From contig JABVXV010000061.1 in the NCBI GenBank assembly GCA_013365325.1, positions 186,001 to 250,000 on the forward strand: DNA of 64,000 bases, given 5' to 3'. The notes below the pieces were generated by a model. The model was not told the origin of the DNA, did not search any database, and saw only the letters and a list, made by a program, of their open reading frames with translations. The stretch comes from Dipetalonema caudispina. Taxonomy: Eukaryota > Nematoda > Chromadorea > Rhabditida > Onchocercidae. Position 1 is the first letter of the stretch. Every line of letters starts with the position of its first letter. The translations under genes were made by a program, and so were the position numbers. This document shows, one piece after another, positions 38,401 through 52,240 of the stretch.

Positions 38401-41400
38401 ATCATCTGGATGACGCTCCATTTCAGTCAGAGCATACTGGATGAAAACACTGCATTGCTCAGTCGAAAGTGCATGTGTTTTAGAAGCATGAAAAGCACTG
38501 ATAACAGTTCGTATCACTGACAAGCCTGCAAATCTGCAACGAAATGGTTATACTTCAAAGCATAAGAAATGCATTTTTCTTCTTTTTTTGCGTCAAACTA
38601 TCCAGATAGTAGACCAAATCAACATTTACAATTCATAATGCTTCTACATAAGTTCTACTCAATAAGACTGAGCATCAGTTATCTCCATGAGAGACAAATG
38701 AGAATAATTGTTCAGCCATTTATTTGATCCTATTTACAAGCAATATCATTGGTTAGATATTACCGCATTTCTACGTTCCAGAAAGGAATAGTGTAGGAAA
38801 GAAGGAGAGCCGAGGGATGAAAATTCAAAAGAAAATTGAAATTATAGGTTTTAACTTGAAAGAATGCAAAAAACTTACTGAGATCGATGTGATTCGAGCA
38901 GGTACTCAATTATTTTACTCAAAGTGGTTGAAGAACATGCGGTCGGCAACAAAGAAATGATGTATTGTAGTGTTGGTGCCTTGGATGAAAATAATATTTC
39001 TAGTATGGTATGCGATTTACTGTCAAGATCACCATTATCTTTACGGGGTAATATCTCCGGACACGTGTCCAGAAATCTTTCCAACAAACGACTTTGCATA
39101 TCATCCTATGAAAAATAGCTAACTTTCAGGATAATGTATAGCGCTATACATAAGACATAAATTAACCATAAGGCTTTTGATGACAAACGCAAATACTTAC
39201 ACAAAGGAAATAAAAAACTACTTGTGTCACTAAAGAATTCGTTGAAATTTCTAATACAATATTACGGAGAGATATTTGCAACTAACCATGCCAACAGAAT
39301 TTGCCAGGCGCATGAGGATACTTTCCGGATCATATGTGTCATAATTTGGTGAGCATGGACTTTCTGTTTCGATCGCATATTCTACAGATTTATATTTTCA
39401 AGTCGAAAAAATTCTTTACGAAAAAATGTCTAAATTTAGTGCGTGAACATTATTCGAAGAAAAAGTGAAAGCGGTAAGTCAATGGAAGTTAAACTGAAGC
39501 AGCTGAACAAGAAACTAACAACAAAATATACCTCCACCACGACTATAAAAAATCCTGCGCACAGATTCTGGAATATGAAGATTCGATTTTTTAATCACAC
39601 TGTTGAACAAAGAATCAAAATCACTGATAAATGAAGCATCCTGAAACATTCGCATTTCGATGTGAATCAATTCTAACCCATGCTTGATCAATCTCACTCC
39701 TTCAAGTCAAAGATGGATGATAAATTTACATTTCTTGAAAAATTTTGAAATTGCAATCATCGAAACGATAAATCCGTTTCCCTCTCTCAAACAATTCATA
39801 TCTTCAAAAATAATAATTAGCGTCTTCAATTTTAAATTAGAAGCAATCCTCGAATAGTCCGTTAAATACGTGCAGAAAACAAGGCTGGTGGTTAAATATT
39901 TGTTAAAACTACAAAATTACTTTATTCCTCGAAATAACTAGTGAGATCAGTAATGGTGTAGCAATTGCTGCAATGGATAATATGGTCGGCTTAGCTTTCA
40001 ACAAAGAAATAACAGCCCGGGAACATTCCAAGTTGTTTGATAGTTCAAAAATTACCGATGACCATTTTTCCGGTTCGCTACCTTCCTGGACTGCCTTTAA
40101 AATGATAGAATTGTTTAATTTAGTTGACTATTCTCTGCATATCATCTTCATCATATCTGATACTGAGGAAGCAAAACAAAACTTCCCGCTGTATCCAAAT
40201 GTATATAACATCGTAGTAAAATATAAAATAAGGGATATCACGAACCTTTTGCAATAGCATTGTTGTTAAACTACAGCCAAAATGTATTCAGAGAAATGTT
40301 GGCAAATTGTTTGATGAAAATTTGGTTGTCATATTTTTTTTCAGTCTTCTAAGTTCCACCAATTTGATGTAATTTTGGAAAAGTTTTTAACCATATTTTT
40401 CAACAGATTTGAAATTTAAGAGTGGATTGGTAAGGAAATAGGATCAGATCCGAAATTTTTACCCCTTCAATGCAGCTGATTACTTCCTTGACACTCATAT
40501 GATCAAATGTTATTCGTTTCACATCAACATCATCCGCATCGAATATAGTTGGCGCTGAATTCAACTTTATACAGACATCACTTTCATCGACTTCCATTTT
40601 TACACATTCTTGTAGACTTTTCGCTTCAGTCACACGTTTGAGAAACTATAATAGCTGACGCAATTTGATGAGCTTTCATATCTTATTGAATCTAATTGGA
40701 AAAAAGTAAGACATATATTTGTGACTTCATCTGCAAAAGTGTAAAATTTTCCAGCTATAGCTTGATTTCAACGTCTAAACTTCGATTTTGATTGTTCTAT
40801 CGTAAAACACATTTATTAACAAAAGTTTTCAAAACTGTCTAATATGTAGCAAGCAAAATTAGTGTATACGAATATTTCATTTTCCCCTCCTATAGTGTCA
40901 AAAAAAGTTAAAATCCATCTTCTCAATACTACTTATTGTTATATACGGAAACAAATAAACCATTAATACATAATTTACTGAAAATAACCAGGAAAAATCA
41001 ATTTATTTCAGTTAAATTACAGAGCCTAATATACTAAAGAACCGATAAAATGCAGGAAATTCTACCTTCTCGCCACCTTTGGCGTTTCGCAGTTTATAAC
41101 CCCGGATAAACATTGACGCTTTTTGAGCTTCTTCTAGTAAGTCACCTTCCAACGGTGTATCATCAGCATCTAGGATTGCTAGCAGCTTCGTACAACTGTA
41201 CGATGTTAATGCAAATGATTGAACAAATTTCAAAGCGTCTTTAACTTTTATATTATCCATTGCAACCTAAAAAACATTGTATTGAAGCAGTGAAATAAGT
41301 TTATTAAATTGAACTCAGAAAACCAAATTTAAAAATAGTGAAACTACTAAATTAAACCCTAAAATATTTATAAATTTATCAGATCCTTCCCATTAGAGCC

Positions 41401-44400
41401 TATTCTTCCTTTCGTCATAATTTCCTTAACTTTAGATGACAATGTTATATATTTTTTGTTTAATGATGAGTATATTAATAATCCTTTCTTTATTGTTAAT
41501 ACAAGGGAATTTTTACAATTTCACAACATTGTTACAAGTATCAAAAAATAAGAAAATTTCTGACGTATTTCTTTATAAGATATATAGTGCAACGTAATAA
41601 AAAATGAGATTCAGCATCTCGCACATTAATATTCTTTCTTATACAGCGACTGAGTAGCTAACGGTCGCCATATAAATTCAAAAATCTGAGGATTCAAGTT
41701 TTTAAAGTTGAGAATTTAATTGTCAGACACTTTGTCATCTTATCGATAACTCGTTAATGTATCTATCATCGGATAGATAGGGGTGGAATGGAAACCTGAA
41801 AGGTATGCACTGACAGCTCGTATGAACTTGAGTAATCTTGGTAATGAACCAAAAACAAATAAATAAATACGACTAACGCGAATGATTCGATCATCTTCAG
41901 TGCGGAGCATTTTGAGTTTCAACCAAGTGGGTAATAGTTCAACACCATCCGCATTGAGAACCTTTAAGAAATGAAATATCAACTACGAGACAGTTTATAA
42001 ACATTTGAAAATTTATTGAAGAAGATCTACGTCATAATCTGTACCTTTGGTCGTCTTCCTGATGTCGGAAACCAAAGGTCCATGAGAACTCGTGTAGCTA
42101 ACTTATCCTTTTTCTTCCACTGACTACACAATAATTGCATCATCCCACTAACAGCCGTTGAAATCATCATTAATGAAGACAGCTTCTAGAGTAATATCAG
42201 TGAATTAATGATGATTCAGAACGATAACCTAAGGAAGTCATTATAAAAGAAGATTATCTGGTCACTAGTACTATTTAACTGTTGCCCAAAAGTAATTACT
42301 TGCATTATTTAACTGCTATCCAATATTGGATTAATATCAGTTAATTAGCATGAGTAATTACTAACAAATATTACTGTTAGAGATTTTGGAACCACGCTGA
42401 AGTAAACGCAGATTACTATTTATTTAACTCACTAACTTCTTTCAATCTGAATTCTCGAAACCGCCGAAAGAAATAATGACAGAAGAAAATATTAAGATGA
42501 AGAATGAATAATAATACCATATTTGGTTGTTCGATGCAAACTGTCACTTTTTTCACGTTTGGTGGTAAAAACGCTTCTAATTCTTCTCTCCATTCAGCTC
42601 CATTTAGCTCAACTTCCTTGATATACCTTTCGTAGAAGCTTATGGCATTTATTCGAATGATATCCGCTTCTGCGCCATCTTTCAGCCGTTCAACCATATT
42701 TGAAATGTAATGTGCAACCTAAAAATCAGTTTCACCAAGATAGTGTATAAACATTAACAACAAAAAATGATATTCGAACATTTTCGGTGCTAAACCATTA
42801 TATAAAACCAATAGTTTCAAAATATAAAATGTCGATGATGTTCCAAAAACTCTGTCTGGTAACAAGGTATAAGTCCTCATCGAACTGATGGTTCCTGAGA
42901 TATCCATTCTATCAACCTTTAAAAAACTAAGCAGTGGACAGCTATCCTGGTTTAGCGATCGGTCCTTTTCAAAAGAAGAAAATCGAATATAAAGCAATCA
43001 ACAGAATACTCACCAAATGTAAATTTTTTGAATCTGCATATTCAAAAAGAAATGTCAAGTAATCCGATAAACGATTTAAATCGGTCTCCACTGAACAAGC
43101 TTGCGATAACAGTATACAAATTCGATACTAAAAGTAACGGAAGAACGAAATGAAACATACAAGAACTGTTTTGAAGGATGTTCCATTCGAATTCATATAA
43201 ATGTATCATTAAAATCATTAAGTAAGATTTTTCACCTAAATGTATCAGTATAACGTGATGTTCAAGAATGCAGAGATAGTTTTAGCTAAAATAAAAAAGA
43301 CGTTCTAGTTACAATGGAAGAATCAAAAAATTAAATAAACTTAACAAAGATTTGTGGAGGGAAAGATATGGAACCTTTAATTCACTGAAATATGCGACTT
43401 TATGAAGGCTTCTTGCTGGTGCTGCGTTCGCTGTCATTGGTAACACTTGCGCATTTGCCTCATGCTGCAAATGCATATATGATTCATACTTATTCCATTT
43501 ACCTCATGTCCTAAAGCAGCCAAATTTTCTTCGCTTAATTCATCCTTGTATGATTAACGATGGTTTAAATTCTTCAACTAAAGTAAATAGTATCATTAAA
43601 TAGTATCATTCTGGCTTGTTTAAAGCTATAGCTTTAAAATGATACTGCTTTAATTTAATTTTTAATGCGAATCTTTGGTTGTTTTACATGAAAGAACAAC
43701 TTTCCAAACAAAAAAGTTCTATAGAGAATCTTGAGTTCAATAAGCAGTGGATCAGTGGGATAAGCTGAAGCCAAAAAAAGCACTCATTGTAAAATACACA
43801 TTCTACAATGAATATTGGGAAAAAAAAATAGAAAGAAAATTTCCAAAATAGTAAAAAATAAAAAGAAAAACCATTTCAAACATTATTTGAACAATCACTA
43901 CGACCTCCGTTACAATGCGAAGAAGAGCTTACATCAAGAAGTAATGCCAATGAATGTGAGGCAGCACAACGTTCAGACACCGAATGAGCAGAAAGATGTA
44001 TCGCCAGATATTCCAATGTTTCCAATACAGAAGCTTTTGTAGCAGTTGGACTAGTTATGGCATTACGTAAACGCTGACACATCTAAATTGGGACTAATTG
44101 CAAAATATATCTTCTACAATAAATGTTGAAAAAATACGATTTTCGAAATATAACATCCGTCGTATCCAGAAGCTTCTTGGATATATGATGCTTTAAATCT
44201 CGAGGACTTATCTAAGCCTTTGGCACTTCCTGTCACATGGATTAGGTGCTTAACCTGGCACTTTCCACAGCAATCAAAGTGATAAAAATAATCATCCACA
44301 TTCCCAGCATAAACATATCATTTAATGCTTTCAGTTAACAATAAGGTTAAACGTGGGTATGTGATCCATGTGGTTTTATTAAAAGGCTCACAACGCCTGT

Positions 44401-47400
44401 CATTAATTGAAAATTCAAAGTACCAACCGCATTCAACCTTTCCGTGCTTGGTGTTATACTGCCATAACATGATGAAGAGGAAGCTATATAGTGCAGGAAT
44501 AGCTCACAAATACATTCAAGAGGTAAGTGAGCTATAGCATTTGAGTTCGATTCTACCAAATTTATTATGGATGGTAGAGCTTTCGAACTACCCTGGAAAA
44601 TTACATCGGTTGAATCGAAGAAGAGATACTGCTCTAAAGAATCGTAGCCGTCATGTTTCAAGTGACAGAAAAAGTGGACTCATTGAAAGTTAGCAACAAC
44701 CTGAGATCTGACAATATCTGCCAGCAAATCAGGATCTCTACATTCGCTCAAAAGTCGTGATAAATCCAATTCCTCATTTAGCTTTTCCAAATCACGCATG
44801 ACGTTGTCAGGAGGTCGCCGACAGACGCCACTGAAATTGAAATCTTTAATTTAGTATAATAAGAAAGAACAATTATCTATGAGCATGAACTTGATGCAAT
44901 TAAGGAAGACAACTTACATCATCCGTTACTTTATGACAGAGATTATTGTAATACCATCACAGTTCAACAATTAGCAAAAATATATTTACTGTTCGGAAAA
45001 CCATTTGATCACAAATCAGAAATGCGATATTCAAACGGAAAAGAAAAATCGACTTACTTTATATCCAAATTACATAGTTTGTTCAGAAGCTTTGAATCTG
45101 AATCACTCACTTCCATTCCGGCCAATCGAGCTTCCAAAGTTTTGATTGTCATTTTTTCCTCATAAGCAGTCTTTTCATCATCCTCAATCAGTTTTTCTGC
45201 ACACGCTCTATCACCACCCATACTCGCCATCGGTGGAAATGAATAGTCCCTAAATTCGGAAATAATCCTTAATTATAATTGCATAACTTCATCCTGTGTG
45301 ATACCTGAATATCTCCCACAGTCTTCCAGACTGAACGCTCTAATTTTGGGATTTAACTAACGTAGTCCAATGATATTATGTGAAATCGTTATATTATTCA
45401 GTACACAATTTTTTAAAATATTACCATGTCAAAACAATTTGCATGATAAGTTTCAAATTCGGATACTTGTAGTATACCTCCTTAACCAATGTATCTGTGT
45501 TCAGTGATGTCCATATCAATGAAATGAGCCACGCTTTCCAATACAACGTTTTAACCGCTAACGGTGGAAGATCTTCGCTGAAAAAGAAATAACCGGTAGA
45601 GATTTGAAGAACTGCTTAAATTTTTGTAAAGAAAATTCTTACAAAATAACACTCACTCCTGGATATTGAAAGTTGGCGGTGGTCTGTATTCCGTTATTTT
45701 GAACACAGTTTCTAATAGAGTACAAGTGCTGATTGGAACCATACTACCACCTATAAATGATTAATGAATTCCATGAGAAATGATTGACAGCTAATATCGT
45801 GAGCTTTTTTCAACGAAGTTATTATGTATGTTAATATCTGTCGAAAAGAATCATCAAAAAAATGTACTGCCTCTGATTCTTTACAATTACCAAAGATAAC
45901 CGAACTACCCCGATTTTACTGTAAACACCCATCATTTAAGTTTACCGTTAGGATTACATATAACCGCTTTGGCATCATATAATTTAAACCACTTAAACTT
46001 AATCTTATATCTAGTGCCGTGTCTTCTAATCTATCTTATGCATCTCATATATATATATATATTTTTTTTTTTTTGGTGTACTAAAGCACCAAAGGTTGAT
46101 TTTTATTTGCATGACAGTAATTTATTTCAGCTCATTTTTGCTTTAGCATTGCTGACCGCGGAAAACTAACAGGCCATCGTTATCCCTAGCCTCGGGGTAC
46201 CTAAATCGAATTTAATGTATGGCGAGATGAACAAAGCGACCTGTTAATGTGGAAGACAACGACGCTCGTTTTGTGAGATTCTCAATAACATCCACAGTAT
46301 CTGCAGCATCAATTGGAACTGAAGGGTCAGACCCAGCATCCAATATAGTGTTTAGTAACTGCTCACTGATAGGAACATCAGAAATAACACGCATATATTG
46401 CATTACATCTGCCTCAATCGGCCACTGATCGACACTAGCGTAATACTCAGCCTGCAAATATTTGTTATGAGAATTCATTAATAAATTTTCACTAAATTCT
46501 CAAAAAAAAAAAAGTGTGTGAAAACAAAAAAATCTGACAATGCCATTCTAAACATCTTCAATCTCACTAAATTAGTTTCCTATCCATCAGTAACTGGGCA
46601 ACTGCATGTTAAAAAAAAAGCGTATCCATGTATGTCGTTTTGTTAATTTTGTTCGCATAAATTGCCTTGCATGATACAGTTAATAAACCATACATTCCAA
46701 GAAACTAATATGGTATGATTTCCATGGTGCGCTTTTATGATGAACGGTGAGGGAACAAATAGAAAAACAGAACAAAATCAGTTTAGATCCAGTTCAAACA
46801 AACATTACGGGACAACACATCATTTCACTTAAAAAGAAGAAAGGAATAACAAAAAAGGTTCAAAATACTAACCGGAGCCAAATAAAGCACTCGATAGTAT
46901 GAGTAAACAAACAACCGATTATCAGTGCAGAATTCATAATGTTTGCGGAAAAAGCATGTACAGATTTCGAAGAAATTTCTTAAATCAGCATAAAACCTGA
47001 AAGCAAAAATGTTATTAATTTAATTTAAAGCAGAGAAAGCCTCTCATATATATCACTTTCATTAGCACTTTCTCTTCTTGCCTTACATGACACAACTAGT
47101 CCGAAGCTTTACAAACCTGAAGAAATGGAAAAGATGAACAATGGAATAAGGAAAAATGTAGTTGAAAAGATATCATGGAAAAGAATAACAAAGATATACA
47201 TACTTCTGCAAGACATCAATATGAATTTGTGCCAAATTGCCATTAGCATTGCGCCGCTGTTGAGATGCTTCTCGAACGGCAGGTGTTATAGCCAAAAAGG
47301 GCAGCATCACACAGAAGTCAATCAACGATTTAAAAAAAAAGGCCTAAAATTAGGTACTTTAGATGTCTTAGAAAAAAACAAACATATGATTCACATAAAA

Positions 47401-50400
47401 AAGTTGATTTGTGTAACTCAAGTTACTTTCGATGCGTTTTCGCAATTAGTGAAAATATTAGAAAGGAAACGTGATATGCATGTAAAAAGTCAAATAAGTA
47501 ATGCCATAAAAAGAAAAACAGAAAATAAGCTACAGGGGTAGCAAAGGCTGAGAAATCTTCAGTTGTGGCGTTGAACAAATGGGAAGTGAAAAGAGCAAAA
47601 TCGAAATCCATTCGTAACAATGATCGAACAAATTCCCGGAAGAATGTTCTAGATATACGCAGATATTCTTCCTTAGCTGCAAGCATTTGGGCAATTTCCC
47701 GCGCTATAACCTGAAATGAATCTTGCTACAGAGAAAGAGTTAACATATTTCCTGCTCTTCATAAAAACTCTCTTTGCTTATCATTATTGCTTTGGATTTA
47801 AACAGTTCGAAAACACCAAGTCAAGAGTAAGACACTTATGGAGTAAAAAACTTGATAGTAAATAAAACAGTAATTAGGTAAGGTGAATAAGTAAATAAGC
47901 AATTCGATTTCCCGACATTAGCTTTAAATCTCTGTAATGCTGAATCTTAGAAATTTTGGTTACTTTGGATGCCGAACGGTTGTCGAACGAAAATAACGAA
48001 TGTATCATTGTCATATTGTAGGGGAAACGATTTGCCGAAAATTCATTTGATAATAATAATTTTGCTACTGCACAAATCATCTCTTTATCATTGTTCAGTA
48101 TTTCTCTGAAAAAAATTAATACAGATTCAAGTTTCTTTCATTTTAACTACATTGCTTCCATGAAGTTCGAATCTTATCTTGATGTTCACGAAATTTAAAT
48201 AATCATCACTAACCGACTTACATATCTAATATACAATCGGATCAATAGAGTTAAAGATAAGGTGCTGATTACAATAATCCCTATTTTTTTTAAATGATAT
48301 TTATCAGTAATGCGCGAACTATTACATGGGGTTCAACTCACTTTCGACTTTCGATTTTCCCCTTCCACAATTTGCTTTTGACATGTTATCTAACGATTCT
48401 CCATAGTTTCTTGAATAGAGGACAGAAAATAATGTTGTGAAAATTTTTTTTAAATTAATCTTTACTTACTTTAAGGCAACATTGAATAAGATATTGATTT
48501 GTTTACTTTTCAACGCCCGTAATTTTAATAAAGCGCTTAACGTTTCACTATCTTCTTCGACAAGCTTACTTCGACCTATATTACTTGCAATCCATAGAAG
48601 TAATTCCATGGCGTATCTTTGAAGCTGAAAAAAGAAGTAACTGAATGATCTTTTGACAGAAAATGGGAAAATAAAATAAGTCTACACGAATTCCAAGCTA
48701 TAAGTATGGGAGTAGCAATATTTTTTCATTAATTTTTTATTACATATTTTAACTCATTAATGCACCACAAGTTATACTCTTAATGTATAATTAATATTAA
48801 ATATATTTTTATCACGACGTATAATATCACATACATCAACTCATATAAGAGTCAAAAAAGAAAGTAACTGAAATTAGAAAAAGTTAAAATCATACAAAGT
48901 TAATAATAAGACTCGTTTACATAGTTTAGTTACCGGTGACTATAAGTAATGTGATGCAACAGTGATATGTTAATAATATATCATATCACTACTTCATGAT
49001 TATTATGATTAATATCACATCTCTAATGCAGTATTATCATCATTACTGAAAACACATACCTTTCCATTCAGCAACCATGAATCCATTTTTCGTGCAGCCA
49101 ATAATCGGATGTTTCCATTTCCTGCACATGTACACATTGTTTTCAACAAATTTCTTGGCACACTTTCACCCTTCCGTTCACATATATCTCTCATTTGCAT
49201 CACAAACGTGTCAATTTTCTGCTCTTTGTCAGTCACTTTTGCAAATCGATTTATTGCAGTCTATAAGAAAAATTCACAAAAAGTCTTCTACGATTACTCT
49301 TCTTTAATGAATTTCAATCCAAAAAACAAGAAAATTGGGTGAAGTGAAAGTTTTAAGAAATATTACAAAGCTCAAAATAAAAATTATTTATTTTTTTTGA
49401 TTAAGGTAGGATGGAAACCGTTTGCTTAATATTTAGATCCGATGCCGGCAGTAAAACCGTTCTGCTTAATCGCATTTCTTCATATCTCTAAATAATTTCG
49501 ATATAAGTCGAAATAATTATTACCACAGTCCGATACCGTTCTGGATAAGTTAAATCGCACGTCGTGTACATCGATTCGTGTGGGATCCGAGTACCAAAAG
49601 CAGTCATGATATTCACAACCAAGCCATCTACTGATGGCTGATCAGCCCATTGCCTTTCATGCAAACTGTCATCAATAAAGCTTTCAACCAACCGCCAATT
49701 CCAGTCGGTCGTTCCCATCAAAAGCTTGCATAATACTATAAAAACCATTCGTATAATTAATATCTCTTCTGAAGTTGAAATCATTTTGAAACGTGGAATT
49801 ATGTTTGGATTATGATTTACTGAAATTACCATGATCAAAACATAATTCAATGAATTCCAAGACAACACGGCCGTAAAGCTAGCACAATGAGGCATTACCT
49901 TCTCGAAAAACCTCCGAATATCAACCAGTAATGCACTCCGGTTTCACGCATGAATTTTGAGTTGTCAACACTGTATCTCACGTAAAGAATTTGAGAGCTA
50001 ATATCGGTTAGAAAACTCGACCGAAGAAAATAATAAAATAGAGATTAGGTCGATAAACAAAAAAATTTACGCAAAGGAGCCATAGCTGAACCAGGCGAAG
50101 AGGTCGAGAAATTCGTTGACAACAGCGAACAAAGCACCTCAATCAATTCTTCGTGCGGCTACAACAAAATTAAATTTTTCAACATAAATTATAAGCTGTA
50201 TCCGAACTAGTTAACATATCGGGTTATGAAGTCGACAGTAATTGAAATAGCACTACAACATGGACATATGTCTTTCTTCTCAAAGAACTGAAAAAAAGAT
50301 TACATCGGCTTGATTCAGCTAAAAAAAGGGTTGTTATTAACTCGTTCAAAACATAGTCTTGAAAAAGCATAAAAATAGGGAATAAACCTTAAGCTCTCAA

Positions 50401-51706
50401 TAAATAGAAAGAGTAACATAGAAGTCACAAGACTCTAACTAAATTAAATTTAATTTCCTTAGTATTTTTTTTTTTCATAAAATGTGATGCTCAACTCATA
50501 AAGTTAATTCAGCTCGACATTCATATAGTTAATTGGTCACAAGTTCCCTAAAAAAGCATTCATAGTGTTAATCATTAATCCTTTTCTTTTACCATTAACC
50601 TACAATATCACACAAAGATCATTTACCAATAAAAATGAAGTATTCATTTTTACGAAAAGCATAAGTGCTGAACACATAATTGGTTCCTCAGCCCAACTAC
50701 CGGCTTCTTTACGGTGATCAATCATTTCCCGTACTGCTGCACATATCAGCCGTGCGGCTTTTTGTGGCTTTTGTTTCTCTTTTGCCGATTCCAGCGATGC
50801 TAGTAATTGTTTAGGCTCTATTTGTACCTGAAGCACTTCCAAAAAAAAAAACAATCAATTTTTAATTAAATAAAAACTTACACGATTTTCTTAGTGATAA
50901 TATTTTTGTTGAATATTTTACTCAATCGCTCTGAGCATACAACAAAAAAGAACTTTTCAACGACAGTATCAGTCGTTACAGATATACAGTGAAAAAATTT
51001 TTAATTTTACTGATATTACTGGAGGAACCTTGAGAAATTACCGTAGGACTGAAGACTAGACGAAATTTAGTATTACATCATGTCTCTGAAACAAGCAATA
51101 CTTGACACTTGTATGAAAAAGTGCTTACTTCAGCACAAAAACTACGCCATTTAGAATCATCGACTTCAGCACGCTTGATGGAACTTGTTGATGGAGTACT
51201 AGAAAGAATTTTCCCAGAAAAGTCAAGACGAGGCTTCTTCAAAACACCACTCGATAACTGTAACCAAAATTATACTGAAATAGATCAGGCAAATATCTAG
51301 AATTTTTTCAATTTTTTTAGTTTCGTGAAAAGGTAAAGTATCATCCTCCAACACTCCTTGCGAAAGCAAAATGGGGTAGTATGATGAATGCTACCAGAAA
51401 GCTTCGCTAGGAAATGTAGAATAATTAAGTGATCTTAAGGATATGGGATATAATCGTACTTCATCATATTAAATCTTTTAGCTGAATGACCAATTTTCAG
51501 CAATATTTTAATATTATTTGAACTGAAGAAACAATATTCCAACTATTGCAATCAACAATCACGATAGAATTAACCTGCGGTAATTCCCGCTTATGAACTG
51601 GAGGCTTGATACGATTCGTATCGGAAGTTGACGGAACATCACGGCCAATTGCCAAAAATCCACCAGCTGGTAAATTTGCTCTTGTTTTATGTCCTTGTTT
51701 ACTCAT
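32441..51706 (-). CDS. INTS1: Integrator complex subunit 1 (INTS1), about 38 exons
   Basis: Large helical-repeat scaffold in the backbone of Integrator, the nuclear complex that cleaves snRNA 3' ends and terminates paused RNA polymerase II. Starts MSKQGHKTRA at 51706 and ends at TGA 32441-32443. First exons: 51706-51575, 51257-51129, 50827-50627, 50158-50071, 49735-49524, 49260-49060, 48624-48470. Later exons lie near 48.1, 47.7, 47.3, 46.95, 46.4, 45.7, 45.5, 45.2, 44.8, 44.5, 44.0, 43.4, 43.1, 42.6, 42.1, 41.9, 41.2, 40.6, 40.0, 39.6, 39.3, 39.0, 38.4, 38.1, 37.6, 37.05, 36.4, 33.9, 33.4, 33.0 and 32.5 kb. Matches to human INTS1: FIDDSLHERQWADQ (YIEDSLGERIWVDS), IMTAFGTRIP (IQTAFNTRMP), RTFFREFVRSL (RALLREIIKQT), LYWKAWLISL (LYWKAWPLLL), LPLECICELFLH (LPVQCLCEFLLH), LPTWLKLKMLR (LPDWLKLRMIR), VQSFALTSYSCTKLLAILD (VQSFGIPVSSMSKLLQFLD). 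Length roughly 1,900-2,000 residues. The middle third is divergent and some exon edges there are approximate. Confidence 0.95.
33990..36300 (-). other. Longest INTS1 intron (about 2.3 kb), no gene seen
   Basis: Between the INTS1 exons near 36.4 kb and 33.9 kb. It is very AT-rich, with many short open frames but none with recognisable similarity; the longest (35458-35715, plus strand) is Lys/Ser-rich. Nested genes occur in nematode introns but none is supported here. A divergent INTS1 exon could be hidden in it. Confidence 0.55.
46046..46074. repeat. AT microsatellite followed by T run
   Basis: About eight AT units running into a T12-13 tract, in an INTS1 intron. Low-complexity sequence with no further role apparent. 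Confidence 0.85.
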
Positions 51707-52240
51707 GCTTCGTCTTCAAAATTCACTGAAACTTCCGTAAATTTGAATTTAGCACTATTTTAATTCATCCGAATTACTCGAAACACTTGCCCATTTAATT
51801 TCTTTTGACTTTTACTAGACCTTATGTTATTGAAGTTAAAGGAGATTTGACAGTATATTTGCTTGTACTTATTCACTTTTTCCCCTCCTGTCTATTCCTC
51901 TTCTGCGTCCTTACCCGCTGAACAATCTATGTCATAAAAGTTCGCCCAGATGGAATATGTTCTAGCTTTCAGATCGATGATACTATTCGGCGATACACAA
52001 TATTTCACCTGATTAGAGATCTCAATCAACAATGTCACCTTAATCTTCATTCAGGCCACATTGACTTTTCCCCTAGTTTTCTCTTTCCGATCTGAATTTT
52101 AGCCTAGTTTGTTTTAAAAACATCTTCTATATTTTATTTCTAGTATGTTATCAAAATTTCTGTCATGCAAATTTCAGAAAACGAAATGCATAAAAACGAT
52201 AAAATACTTTTAAACGACTGTTATTTTATAATTTTCTGCG
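51707..52240. promoter_or_regulatory. Head-to-head promoter region of INTS1 and the membrane-protein gene
   Basis: 534 nt separate the start codons of two divergent genes. TTTCAG on the minus strand at 51731-51726 precedes the INTS1 ATG by about 20 nt and is a likely spliced-leader acceptor. No TATA-type box stands out in the AT-rich background. Shared promoter function is inferred from layout only. Confidence 0.5.

Noticed and set aside
47125..47541. 138-codon plus-strand frame
   Set aside because: It lies antisense to two well-supported INTS1 exons and has no similarity or splice context.
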